Origin: JAIQFL01 sp035501495
Lineage (GTDB): Bacteria; Acidobacteriota; Terriglobia; Bryobacterales; Bryobacteraceae
Reading direction: 5' to 3'
Assembly: GCA_035501495.1 (NCBI GenBank)
Contig: DATJWB010000038.1
Coordinates: 1-64,000, forward strand
DNA: 64,000 nt
Shown: one piece after another, positions 52,533 through 59,610 of the stretch
Layout: every line of letters begins with the position of its first letter
Numbering within the stretch: position 1 is the stretch's first letter
The notes under the pieces: generated by a model
What the model was told of the DNA's origin: nothing
Databases searched by the model: none
Seen by the model: only the letters and a program-made list of their open reading frames with translations
Made by a program: the position numbers and the translations under genes

Positions 52533-54458
52533 ATGGCCGCCGGCGCGATCGTGTGGGCTGTGGTACGGTTCGCATGCTGGGAGTCGGCCTTGTTCGCCGT
52601 CGCGATCCGGTTGGCGCGGCTGGCCGGCTGGCAGCGGGAAAAAGGGGAGCCGGCAGTCTGCATCGCGGAATTCTGGCTTGCCGTGCTGGCCATCCAGGTG
52701 ACCCTGGAATCGTCAATCGCCGGAGTTCTCTCGTTCGCGCGTCTGAATTCCATGTTCGCGTATTGGATCGCGGCGGCAGTTTGCATAGCGGGTTCGGTCA
52801 CGATCCGGCGCCGGCAAGAATGGCCCAGGCTTGCTTTTGGCCCGCACCACATCATCGGCGCGTTCGTGGTCCCCTTGTTCCTGCTTGCCTTCAAACCCGT
52901 GGAGGAAATCGATTCCATCAATTACCTGCATTACCTCATCGAGTGGCTGGCCAATCGCGCGACACCGTATACCTTCGCGACGAATTACGTCGCCTTCTGG
53001 GAGTTGTCCTTCGCGCCGGCGTGGATGGTCACCAGGGTTGACCTGTTCTTTCCCCTCGTGGCGTTGAAGGCCGTCGTTCTGATGGTGCTCGCGCTGTGGC
53101 TGGTGGGGAAGGAATTGGGCCTCTCCGGCGGTTTGCTGGCCTGGGCTGTCTTTTCCTGCGTCGCCATGCAGCATTACTGGTATGGCCCGTCCGGTGTCCC
53201 GACGCTGAAGAATGACGTCCTTCACGGCGTGGGATTCGTCTTGATGACGCTGGCGATCCTGCGCGCCGCCAAAAGCCCGCTAACGCGCACAGATATTGCC
53301 CTGCTGGCCTTGGGAGTGGCGTTTGGCAGCGTGAAATACACGGGGCTGTTCGCCGGCGTGGCTGCGATCGTCGTGCTTCTGTTCCTCCGGGTGCGTGTAA
53401 AACCCTGGCAGTGGGCCGCGGTAGCGCTCTTCTTTCTGCTCACGAGCGGCCACTACTATCTGCACAACATCGTTCGCTACCGCAGCCCTTTTTACCCCTT
53501 CCAACTCAACTTCGCTTTTCTGCACCTTCCGGGAACGGCGGACCTTTCCAACACCTCCATCCTCTACAGCCTGCACGATCCCCGTCTGTGGCGGGCACTG
53601 TTCCTGCCGGCCGGAGGAGTCTCACCCGCGGGCCTCTTGTTTCCATTGATTCTGGCGGCCGCGCTGGTGGTGAGCGCGGTGCGATGCGTGCGCGCCGCCA
53701 TTCACTGGCTCCGGTTTCGGCGCCGGCCAATACCGTTGGATTGGGCGGCGCTCCTTCTCCTCTGCGGCTGGTTCCTGTATTTTCGCTCCGTCTTCAGCGC
53801 CAGCGCGTATGCGGGCGACCTGGCTTTTATTCTGAACGGCCTCAACAGCCTCCGGTACGTAGACGGCGTCCTTGCCGTGAGCGAACTGTTCCTGTTGGCA
53901 CACGCGGCCCGCTTCACCTGGCTGGCCGTACCGTTGCTAGCCATCCATCTGGCCAGCCGGCTGTTGCTTCTGTACGGGAAGATGGAATTGTTTGCACCGG
54001 CAGTTGTGTTGGCTGTGGCGATCGCGGTCGTCCTGGCTCTCTTCGCGCTCACCAGGGGCGCCATACCCGGGGCCGTCCTCATCCTGATCGCGCTGGCGCC
54101 CTTGCTCGTCGAACGGAACCGGGAGCGTTGGACGACGTACTGGAACGATCTGAAGCCGGCAATTCGGACCGTGGCGGGGCAGGATCTGGCCGAGCTGGCC
54201 CTGCCGGATGGCGGCTACTTCGCCGGCCATGTGGTGGCGGCCGGCAATCCGTTCAATCCGGCGGTGCGATCGATGCTGCCGGAAGAGATCGATGCTCTGG
54301 CATCTGGTGCCCGCCCACATTACTTGCTGGTCCTGGTGTCACCCGGGTCAGAAGTAGCATCCCATTGGGAAACTCGCTACGGGCCCTCGATAGGACAGTG
54401 GGGCTACCGGGAGATCGCGCCGGGCGAGTTGGGCGGGTTGTACGAAAAGAACAGGTGA
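52533..54458 (+). CDS. Polytopic membrane protein (641 aa), glycosyltransferase GT-C-like
   Basis: This product has at least 11 membrane segments and a large hydrophilic C-terminal loop (RSMLPEEIDALASGARPHYL). The first extracytoplasmic loop (FKPVEEIDSINYLHYLIEWL) has acidic residues where GT-C glycosyltransferases such as ArnT/PMT-type enzymes carry their catalytic Asp/Glu, and PFYPFQLNFAFLHLPG resembles the sugar-donor side of that group. I cannot assign a specific family. It begins 9 bp after mreD, so it is very likely in the mre operon. It could add or carry sugar for envelope polymers (inference). Confidence 0.7.
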   Translation: MAAGAIVWAVVRFACWESALFAVAIRLARLAGWQREKGEPAVCIAEFWLAVLAIQVTLESSIAGVLSFARLNSMFAYWIAAAVCIAGSVTIRRRQEWPRLAFGPHHIIGAFVVPLFLLAFKPVEEIDSINYLHYLIEWLANRATPYTFATNYVAFWELSFAPAWMVTRVDLFFPLVALKAVVLMVLALWLVGKELGLSGGLLAWAVFSCVAMQHYWYGPSGVPTLKNDVLHGVGFVLMTLAILRAAKSPLTRTDIALLALGVAFGSVKYTGLFAGVAAIVVLLFLRVRVKPWQWAAVALFFLLTSGHYYLHNIVRYRSPFYPFQLNFAFLHLPGTADLSNTSILYSLHDPRLWRALFLPAGGVSPAGLLFPLILAAALVVSAVRCVRAAIHWLRFRRRPIPLDWAALLLLCGWFLYFRSVFSASAYAGDLAFILNGLNSLRYVDGVLAVSELFLLAHAARFTWLAVPLLAIHLASRLLLLYGKMELFAPAVVLAVAIAVVLALFALTRGAIPGAVLILIALAPLLVERNRERWTTYWNDLKPAIRTVAGQDLAELALPDGGYFAGHVVAAGNPFNPAVRSMLPEEIDALASGARPHYLLVLVSPGSEVASHWETRYGPSIGQWGYREIAPGELGGLYEKNR

Positions 54459-54624
54459 GCGAAGAAGATGATGGAAACTCCGCGGCTCCGATGGCATTCT
54501 CGCGAACAGCTTCGAGAAAGAACAGCATCCTCTCACCGCCACATCGGGATTCGTCGACAAGATCCCCAGGCTCGACCCCGTCGAGGGATTTCGCGTAGTT
54601 GTGTTGTTGTGCGATGATGCGATT

Positions 54625-54849
54625 ATGCGCACGACCCTCGATATACCGGATGAGCCGTACTACCTCGCCAAAGCGATCGCTCGTGACCGAAACCGCAGCC
54701 TCGGGCAAGTGGTGGGTGACCTCATTCTCCAAGCCACTCATAGCGCCAAGGGCGCCTCGATCGAGATGAGCGACTACGGGTTCCCTACCTTTCATTGCAG
54801 CCGGCCGGTGACGACCGAGGACGTCAAAGCCCTTGCAGATGAAGAGTAG
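54625..54849 (+). CDS. VapB-type antitoxin
   Basis: The 74-residue product has the RHH-type N-terminus of VapB antitoxins (MRTTLDIPDEPYYLAKAIAR) and a C-terminal toxin-binding tail (VTTEDVKALADEE). The gene overlaps the following toxin gene by 11 bp, a classic type II arrangement. ATG 54625 is preferred because homology begins exactly there. The product should bind its own promoter and neutralise the PIN ribonuclease. It is the first of two such modules placed inside the rod-shape locus. Confidence 0.88.
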   Translation: MRTTLDIPDEPYYLAKAIARDRNRSLGQVVGDLILQATHSAKGASIEMSDYGFPTFHCSRPVTTEDVKALADEE

Positions 54850-55240
54850 AGTCTACCTTCTCGATTCCAATGTTCTCATCGCATTGGCAACGCCCGAGCA
54901 CAGTTTGAACGGGCGGGCGGCGGCGTGGTTCCGCAAGGGGTATCGATTTGCGACCTGCCCGATCACGCAAGGGGCACTATATCGGTTCCACCTGCGTGCG
55001 GGCGTTGACGCGACGGCGGAATCCGCGGGGTTGCTGCTGGAATCGATCTCCAAACTTCCGCGCCATGAGTTTTGGCCCGATGACGTTTCGTATCTCGAAT
55101 TGCCTGGGTCAGGGATTGTCGGCCACAAACAGGTCACGGACGCCTACCTCGTCCTGCTGGCGCGAAGGCATGGCGGGGCGTTAGTCACCATGGAAAAGGC
55201 GCTGGCAGCCGTTCACTCGGGCGCAACTCTCATCCCGTAG
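54839..55240 (+). CDS. VapC-type PIN-domain toxin
   Basis: The 133-aa PIN ribonuclease has catalytic acids D in LLDSNVLIALATPEH, a Glu/Asp in the middle (RAGVDATAESAG region) and the late acidic pair in VTDAYLVLLARRHGGALVTM. VapC toxins cleave tRNA or rRNA. It is coupled to the antitoxin by an 11-bp overlap and preceded by GCAGATG. It converges with the second PIN gene 50 bp away. Confidence 0.9.
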   Translation: MKSRVYLLDSNVLIALATPEHSLNGRAAAWFRKGYRFATCPITQGALYRFHLRAGVDATAESAGLLLESISKLPRHEFWPDDVSYLELPGSGIVGHKQVTDAYLVLLARRHGGALVTMEKALAAVHSGATLIP

Positions 55241-55289
55241 TGTCCGTTCTTTCTGTTCATTGCCGCGACGTCCCTCTGCACAACTCGCA

Positions 55290-55691
55290 TCAGATTCGGT
55301 AAATCCTCTGGAGCCCCGGCCAACGGTCAAAGTCTCCGTCAAAGCTCAGGATCGATCGGATGCCGTGCCGCTCCATGACTGCAATGTGCACGCTGTCGCG
55401 GGCGGACAGCACCGCCCTACTCTGCACAATCTCTCCGGCCCTTAATACGTCTGCCTTCTCGATCGCGAGAACATCGTCCACGACGTCAAGCAGCAATTGG
55501 AAGGCCGGACCAATCGCCTCCCGTGTGCCTATGGCGACGTATCGATGCGTGATCTCCTGAAAGACTTCGGCGTCAGTCACGAGGCGTTTTCCCGATGCGA
55601 TCAGGCGCTCCAGGAGAAGCTGCGAATCGCTCTTGTGCGGATGCGGTGCGCCGATCAGGTACATCGGGATATTGGAATCGATGAAGATCAA
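55290..55691 (-). CDS. Second PIN-domain toxin (type II TA)
   Basis: The 133-residue PIN protein starts MIFIDSNIPMYLIGAP, with a Glu in TDAEVFQEITHRY, Asp in SARDSVHIAVMERHG and the final Asp in LSFDGDFDRW. All expected acidic positions are there. It differs clearly from the first toxin (the two share little outside the active site), so it is not a local duplicate. The ATG overlaps the antitoxin TGA by 4 bp, so the two are cotranslated. Confidence 0.9.
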   Translation of the reverse strand: MIFIDSNIPMYLIGAPHPHKSDSQLLLERLIASGKRLVTDAEVFQEITHRYVAIGTREAIGPAFQLLLDVVDDVLAIEKADVLRAGEIVQSRAVLSARDSVHIAVMERHGIRSILSFDGDFDRWPGLQRIYRI

Positions 55692-55933
55692 CCTTGATAG
55701 CCCCGTTCGATCTCAGCGTTCATCTGCTCGAGGTCCGCCGTAGGGAACGAGAATTCGGCGCCACGACGTATGGCCCTGAGTTTAGCTTCGGGATCGTTGG
55801 AGGGTTTCTGCTCGCGTGCCTCACGCAGCACACGCCGGACCCACTCCCCGACCGTGAGCCGCTCCCGCTCGGCGAACCGCTGAATCTCCAGCATTTCGTG
55901 ATCGGGTAACAAGACTTGTAGACGCTTGCTCAT
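55688..55933 (-). CDS. Ribbon-helix-helix antitoxin (CopG-like)
   Basis: The 81-aa protein has a ribbon-helix-helix N-terminus (RLQVLLPDHEMLEIQRFAER, then TVGEWVRRVLREARE) and an acidic C-terminal tail for toxin contact (FPTADLEQMNAEIERGYQG). It is upstream of, and overlaps, the PIN toxin gene. A perfect 17-bp palindrome ends four bases before its ATG and is a good candidate for its operator. Confidence 0.88.
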   Translation of the reverse strand: MSKRLQVLLPDHEMLEIQRFAERERLTVGEWVRRVLREAREQKPSNDPEAKLRAIRRGAEFSFPTADLEQMNAEIERGYQG

Positions 55934-55937
55934 ATTC

Positions 55938-55954
55938 TGAGTATGGCATACTCA
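55938..55954. promoter_or_regulatory. 17-bp palindromic operator of the second TA module
   Basis: TGAGTATG-G-CATACTCA is a perfect inverted repeat (8-bp arms, 1-bp centre) located 4 bp before the antitoxin ATG. RHH antitoxins bind such palindromes to repress their own operon. Placement this close to the start would block initiation or the promoter just upstream. Confidence 0.75.
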
Positions 55955-56049
55955 CGATGTGAGCTGGAAATTCTGCTCTGAGCCTCACAGCTTGCCGAGC
56001 CGGCGTTTGGTCCATTACACTAACAAATAGAGCCGCACAGGTCAGTTTT

Positions 56050-58233
56050 GTGATCCTGCCTCCTGTCGATCCCAATCTCGAACAGCAAATTACCGAAAAA
56101 GCGCCGCTGCGCGACGATACCCATTTTGCGGCCGGAAAAATTGCGGTGTTTCAGTACGTTACGGTCGGGATTTTTCTCTTCCTGATTTCCGGATTCTGGG
56201 CGCTGCAGGTCCAGAACCCCCAATTCTACGGCGAACGCGCCGAGGCCAACCGCATCAAATCGGTGCCGATCCTGGCGCCCCGCGGCCGCATTCTCGACCG
56301 CGACGGCCGGGTGATTGTCGATAACCACGCCTCGTTCAGTCTGATTCTGCGGCGCGATTCCCTCAAGGAAGAACACCTCCGTCCGATTGCCCAAGGTCTG
56401 GATCTGGAATACAACGACCTGGCTGCCCAGGTGCGAAAAGTCAAGCTGGCGCCGAAGTATGTGCCCATCGTGGTCAAACAGGAGCTCACGGAGGCCGATT
56501 TGGCCTTTGTGGATTCCCACCGCGATTTCTTTCCGGAGCTGGAATTGATTCCTTCTCAGCGGCGGCTCTACCCGCAGAACGGGATGATGGCTCACCTGAT
56601 CGGATACACCGGCCAGATCAGCGAAGAGGAGTTGGACGCGCCGGAGTTCGCCAAGTACAACCAGGGTGATATCGTCGGGAAGTTCGGGATCGAACGGCAG
56701 TACAACGACTGGCTGACTGGTGTGAACGGCCAATCGCAAGTGGTGGTGGACAACCGTGGGCAGGTGCGCGGGCGGCCTCTGAAGGAAAAAGAGGCGGTCG
56801 CGGGAAAAGACTTGCAGCTCACCATCGACCTCGATCTGCAAGCCGTCGCGGAATTGGCCCTGGAAGGAAAGAAGGGCGCCGTGGTCGCGCTCGATCCGCG
56901 GACGGGCGAGGTGCTGGCCATGGCCAGCCGTCCGACATTCGACCTGAACAAGTTTTCCACCCGGATGAAGGCAAAGGAGTACAAGGCGATCGCCGACAAT
57001 CCGGACGGCCCGCTGATCAACCGTGCGATCCAGGCGCAGTTCGCGCCCGGCTCTACGTTCAAACCGTTTACAGCAATCGCCGGGCTGGAGTCGGGCGCCA
57101 TCGACGATCAGTTCTCGGTGCACTGTGCCGGCGGCGTGTCATTCTACGGGCACTATTACCACTGCCTGGAAAAGCACGGCACGTTGTCCCTGCACCGGGC
57201 TATTGTCGAGTCGTGCGACAGCTACTTCTACACGGTCGGGAACAAGGCGGGCATCGACAATATCTCGTTCTACGGAAACCTGGCTGGGTTTGGCCAGTTG
57301 ACGGGGATCGACCTGCCCCACGAAAAAGCCGGGATCATGCCCTCCAGCGAGTGGAAGCTGAGGACCTTCCGGACGAAATGGTACGCCGGTGAGACGATTC
57401 CGGTAGCCATCGGGCAGGGTTACCTGACGGTCACGCCGATCCAGTTGGCACACGCTATCGGCGGCCTCGCGCTGGGCGGAAAGTGGCACAAGCCGCATCT
57501 GCTGAAGGGTGAGAAGCCCGACAAACCGGTGGAGTGGGCCCTCAATCCGGCGAACGTGAAGGATATCATCGACGGAATGTATGGGGTGGTGAATGAGGGT
57601 GGGACCGGCGGCCGGGCGCGGTTGCCATATGTGGAGGTTTGCGGGAAGACCGGTTCGGCGCAGCTCGCTTCGAACGAGTATGTGAAGGCCGCAGGCGCCG
57701 CCAAGAGCGAGGAATTGAAGGACAATGCCTGGTTCGAAGGTTTTGCTCCCAGGGCCGCGCCGGAAATCGTGGTAGTGGCCCTGTTCGAGCACGGTTACCG
57801 CGGACAGTTCGCCGCCCCGATCGTGCGCGATGTGTTGGCCGCCTATTTCGACAAGAAGAAGCGGCTGGCCGCCTACCAGCAGATGGAATCCGCCAATGCG
57901 GCGCGCCTGGCCGCTATGAGCAATCTGGGACTCCCCCAAAGTCAGGGGTTGGGGGCCGAAAAGCAGGGGTCTGGGGCCGAAAAGCAGGAGTTGGGGGTTA
58001 GGGATTTGGGGTTGGGGACGGAAAAACAGGCGCAGGGTGCCGGTAGTCAAACCCCGGAGGATGGTGCGATCTTGGAGACCCCTGCACCGGCTGACAAGCC
58101 GGTGCCCGCGACCAAACCCCCAGTGGCAAAACCCCAACCCCTAACCCCCAACCCCCAACCCCCAACCGCTAACCCCCAACCCCCGGTTTCTGTCCCTAAG
58201 CCCCAACCCCCACCGTCATCCCCCCCGAAATAA
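56050..58233 (+). CDS. mrdA: Penicillin-binding protein 2 (elongasome transpeptidase)
   Basis: The 727-aa class B PBP has one membrane helix (about 37-57, YVTVGIFLFLISGFWALQVQ), a PBP dimer domain (RGRILDRDGRVIVDNHASFS) and a transpeptidase domain. Motifs are STFK (S335, K338), SCD in VESCDSYFYTVGN and KTG (K533, CGKTGSAQ). It synthesises side-wall peptidoglycan with RodA, whose gene follows one base after the stop. From about residue 625 there is a long low-complexity tail (GAEKQ repeats, then PLTPNPQPPTANPQPPVSVP). Typical PBP2 is about 620-650 residues, so the tail is an addition. The TA modules separate it from mreBCD. Confidence 0.96.
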   Translation: MILPPVDPNLEQQITEKAPLRDDTHFAAGKIAVFQYVTVGIFLFLISGFWALQVQNPQFYGERAEANRIKSVPILAPRGRILDRDGRVIVDNHASFSLILRRDSLKEEHLRPIAQGLDLEYNDLAAQVRKVKLAPKYVPIVVKQELTEADLAFVDSHRDFFPELELIPSQRRLYPQNGMMAHLIGYTGQISEEELDAPEFAKYNQGDIVGKFGIERQYNDWLTGVNGQSQVVVDNRGQVRGRPLKEKEAVAGKDLQLTIDLDLQAVAELALEGKKGAVVALDPRTGEVLAMASRPTFDLNKFSTRMKAKEYKAIADNPDGPLINRAIQAQFAPGSTFKPFTAIAGLESGAIDDQFSVHCAGGVSFYGHYYHCLEKHGTLSLHRAIVESCDSYFYTVGNKAGIDNISFYGNLAGFGQLTGIDLPHEKAGIMPSSEWKLRTFRTKWYAGETIPVAIGQGYLTVTPIQLAHAIGGLALGGKWHKPHLLKGEKPDKPVEWALNPANVKDIIDGMYGVVNEGGTGGRARLPYVEVCGKTGSAQLASNEYVKAAGAAKSEELKDNAWFEGFAPRAAPEIVVVALFEHGYRGQFAAPIVRDVLAAYFDKKKRLAAYQQMESANAARLAAMSNLGLPQSQGLGAEKQGSGAEKQELGVRDLGLGTEKQAQGAGSQTPEDGAILETPAPADKPVPATKPPVAKPQPLTPNPQPPTANPQPPVSVPKPQPPPSSPPK
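57941..58212 (+). repeat. G-rich then C-rich repeat blocks in the mrdA 3' end
   Basis: The G-rich block (about 57941-58020) has GGGGTTGGGGG, two 18-base copies of GGGGCCGAAAAGCAGG-type sequence and GTTAGGGATTTGGGG. The C-rich block (58128-58212) has CCCCAACCCCTAACCCCC units. The two blocks are roughly complementary and could pair in the mRNA or form quadruplexes on opposite strands. The C-rich part shares CCCAACCCCCGGTTTC with mreC. Confidence 0.75.
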
Positions 58234-58234
58234 C

Positions 58235-59323
58235 ATGCGTCATCTCTCTCTTCGCGATATCGACTGGCCGTTGCTGCTGATTACCTTGTTCGTCTGCGGC
58301 GTGGGAGTTCTGCAGATTTACAGTGCCACCTTCGAAACCGATTACCACGGAGCCTGGTGGAAGCAGATTCTTTTTGTCTTGAGCGGCCTGTTTCTCATGT
58401 GGCTGATTCTGGCGGTCGATTATCACGCGTTGATGCACTATGTTCCGATGCTCTTCATCGCCTCTGTAGTGGCGCTATTGGGCACTTACATCATTGGCGA
58501 ATCGGCTTTCGGATCGCGCCGCTGGATTCCCATGGGCGGCGGCTTCCACTTACAGGTATCGGAATTTGTCAAGCTGGTGATAATATTGTTGGTAGCTCGT
58601 TACCTTACCGAATTGAAGACCGAGGAGTTGGAGATTCGGGAGATGGCGATCCTTTCCCTATTGGTGTTGGTGCCCGCGTTTCTGGTCTTCAAACAGCCGG
58701 ACCTGGGAACGGCTTTGACGTATTTCGCTGTTCTGGTGGTGGGTGCTTTCATCGCAGGGCTGCGTTGGAAGTACGTGGCCGTCATCGCCGTAGTGGCGGT
58801 CTTGGCGCTCCCGTTGGGGGAGCACTTCCTCAAGGATTACCAGAAGGCGCGGCTGGTGGGTTTTCTGGATCCCGACCGGGATCCCCAGGGTACAGGGTAC
58901 CAGTTGATCCAATCCAAAATCGCGGTTGGGTCGGGGGGGATGTTCGGCAAGGGCGTCAAGAATGGGACTCAAACCCAGCTTCGTTTTCTGCCCGTGCCGC
59001 ACAAGGATTTTATCTTTTCGGCTTTCGCCGAGGAGCACGGCTTTGTGGGAGTCGTGGTAGTATTGTCGCTGTATTTTCTGATGGTAATGCGCATCGTCCA
59101 GAATGCGCAGACAGCGCCCGATCGAGCAGGTATGTATATCTGTATGGGGGTGGCCGGCCTGATGCTGTTCCACATTCTGGTGAATGTGGGAATGGTGGCC
59201 GGAATAATGCCCGTGACCGGCATTCCGCTTCCCTTCATGAGCGCTGGCGGTTCGAGTGTCTGGTCGAGTTTTTTAGCTTTGGGGCTGGTGAATAGCGTCC
59301 GCCTCAGAAGGTTTGTGAACTAG
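58235..59323 (+). CDS. rodA: Rod shape-determining protein RodA (SEDS glycosyltransferase)
   Basis: The 362-residue polytopic SEDS protein polymerises lipid II at the side wall. Conserved parts are SAFGSRRWIPMGG...LQVSEFVKL, VFKQPDLGTALTYF with the essential Asp, QLIQSKIAVGSGGMFGKG, LPVPHKDFIFSAFAEEHGF and GIPLPFMSAGGSS. About ten membrane helices are visible. The ATG is one base after the mrdA stop; the two proteins act as a pair. Confidence 0.96.
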   Translation: MRHLSLRDIDWPLLLITLFVCGVGVLQIYSATFETDYHGAWWKQILFVLSGLFLMWLILAVDYHALMHYVPMLFIASVVALLGTYIIGESAFGSRRWIPMGGGFHLQVSEFVKLVIILLVARYLTELKTEELEIREMAILSLLVLVPAFLVFKQPDLGTALTYFAVLVVGAFIAGLRWKYVAVIAVVAVLALPLGEHFLKDYQKARLVGFLDPDRDPQGTGYQLIQSKIAVGSGGMFGKGVKNGTQTQLRFLPVPHKDFIFSAFAEEHGFVGVVVVLSLYFLMVMRIVQNAQTAPDRAGMYICMGVAGLMLFHILVNVGMVAGIMPVTGIPLPFMSAGGSSVWSSFLALGLVNSVRLRRFVN

Positions 59324-59610
59324 CCGGGCAGCGGCTTCGGAGAATTCCTCTGGAACGGTTTGCTCGCAAAATGATTTTGGGATTCTAGGGAGCCTGTTGA
59401 GATCCCTGGGGATGGTGGCGCGCAAGCGCTCTCCCCGGCAAAAGGAGTGGTTCCCGGCCGAGGTGTTTGAGGAAAGCAGCTCCGCCTTCGGCCAGCGTGA
59501 TCTTGTAGCGGCTGTGTTTTACGTTCCCGGGCAGGACCGGGAGCACGAGAGCCACGCAGGGCGCCTACCTTCCACAGACGTATTCTCTTCACGCTCCTTT
59601 GGAGGTGTCG
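59324..59610 (+). other. Non-coding gap before rng
   Basis: These 287 bp separate rodA from the RNase gene. No convincing frame is found; translations in all frames are Arg/Ser/Pro-rich and lack homology. The last bases carry the strong site GGAGG five bases before ATG 59611. A hairpin around AGGGAGCCTGTTGAGATCCCT (about 59390-59410) is possible. The gap may hold an rng leader or a promoter. Confidence 0.4.

Noticed and set aside
54571..54585. Hairpin CTCGAC-CCC-GTCGAG after the 641-aa protein gene
   Set aside because: Short stem with no U-tract, more than 100 bp after the stop codon; not enough to call a terminator.
53411..54598. A 395-codon plus-strand frame overlapping the 641-aa membrane protein gene
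   Set aside because: Different frame of a gene with many membrane helices; the product is Arg/Ser/Pro-rich with no domain.
54478..54624. Possible coding remnant (GILANSFEKEQHPLTATSG, VEGFRVVVLLCDDA) before the first antitoxin
   Set aside because: Looks like natural protein sequence but has no recognisable family and an in-frame stop shortly upstream; too weak to list as a gene fragment.
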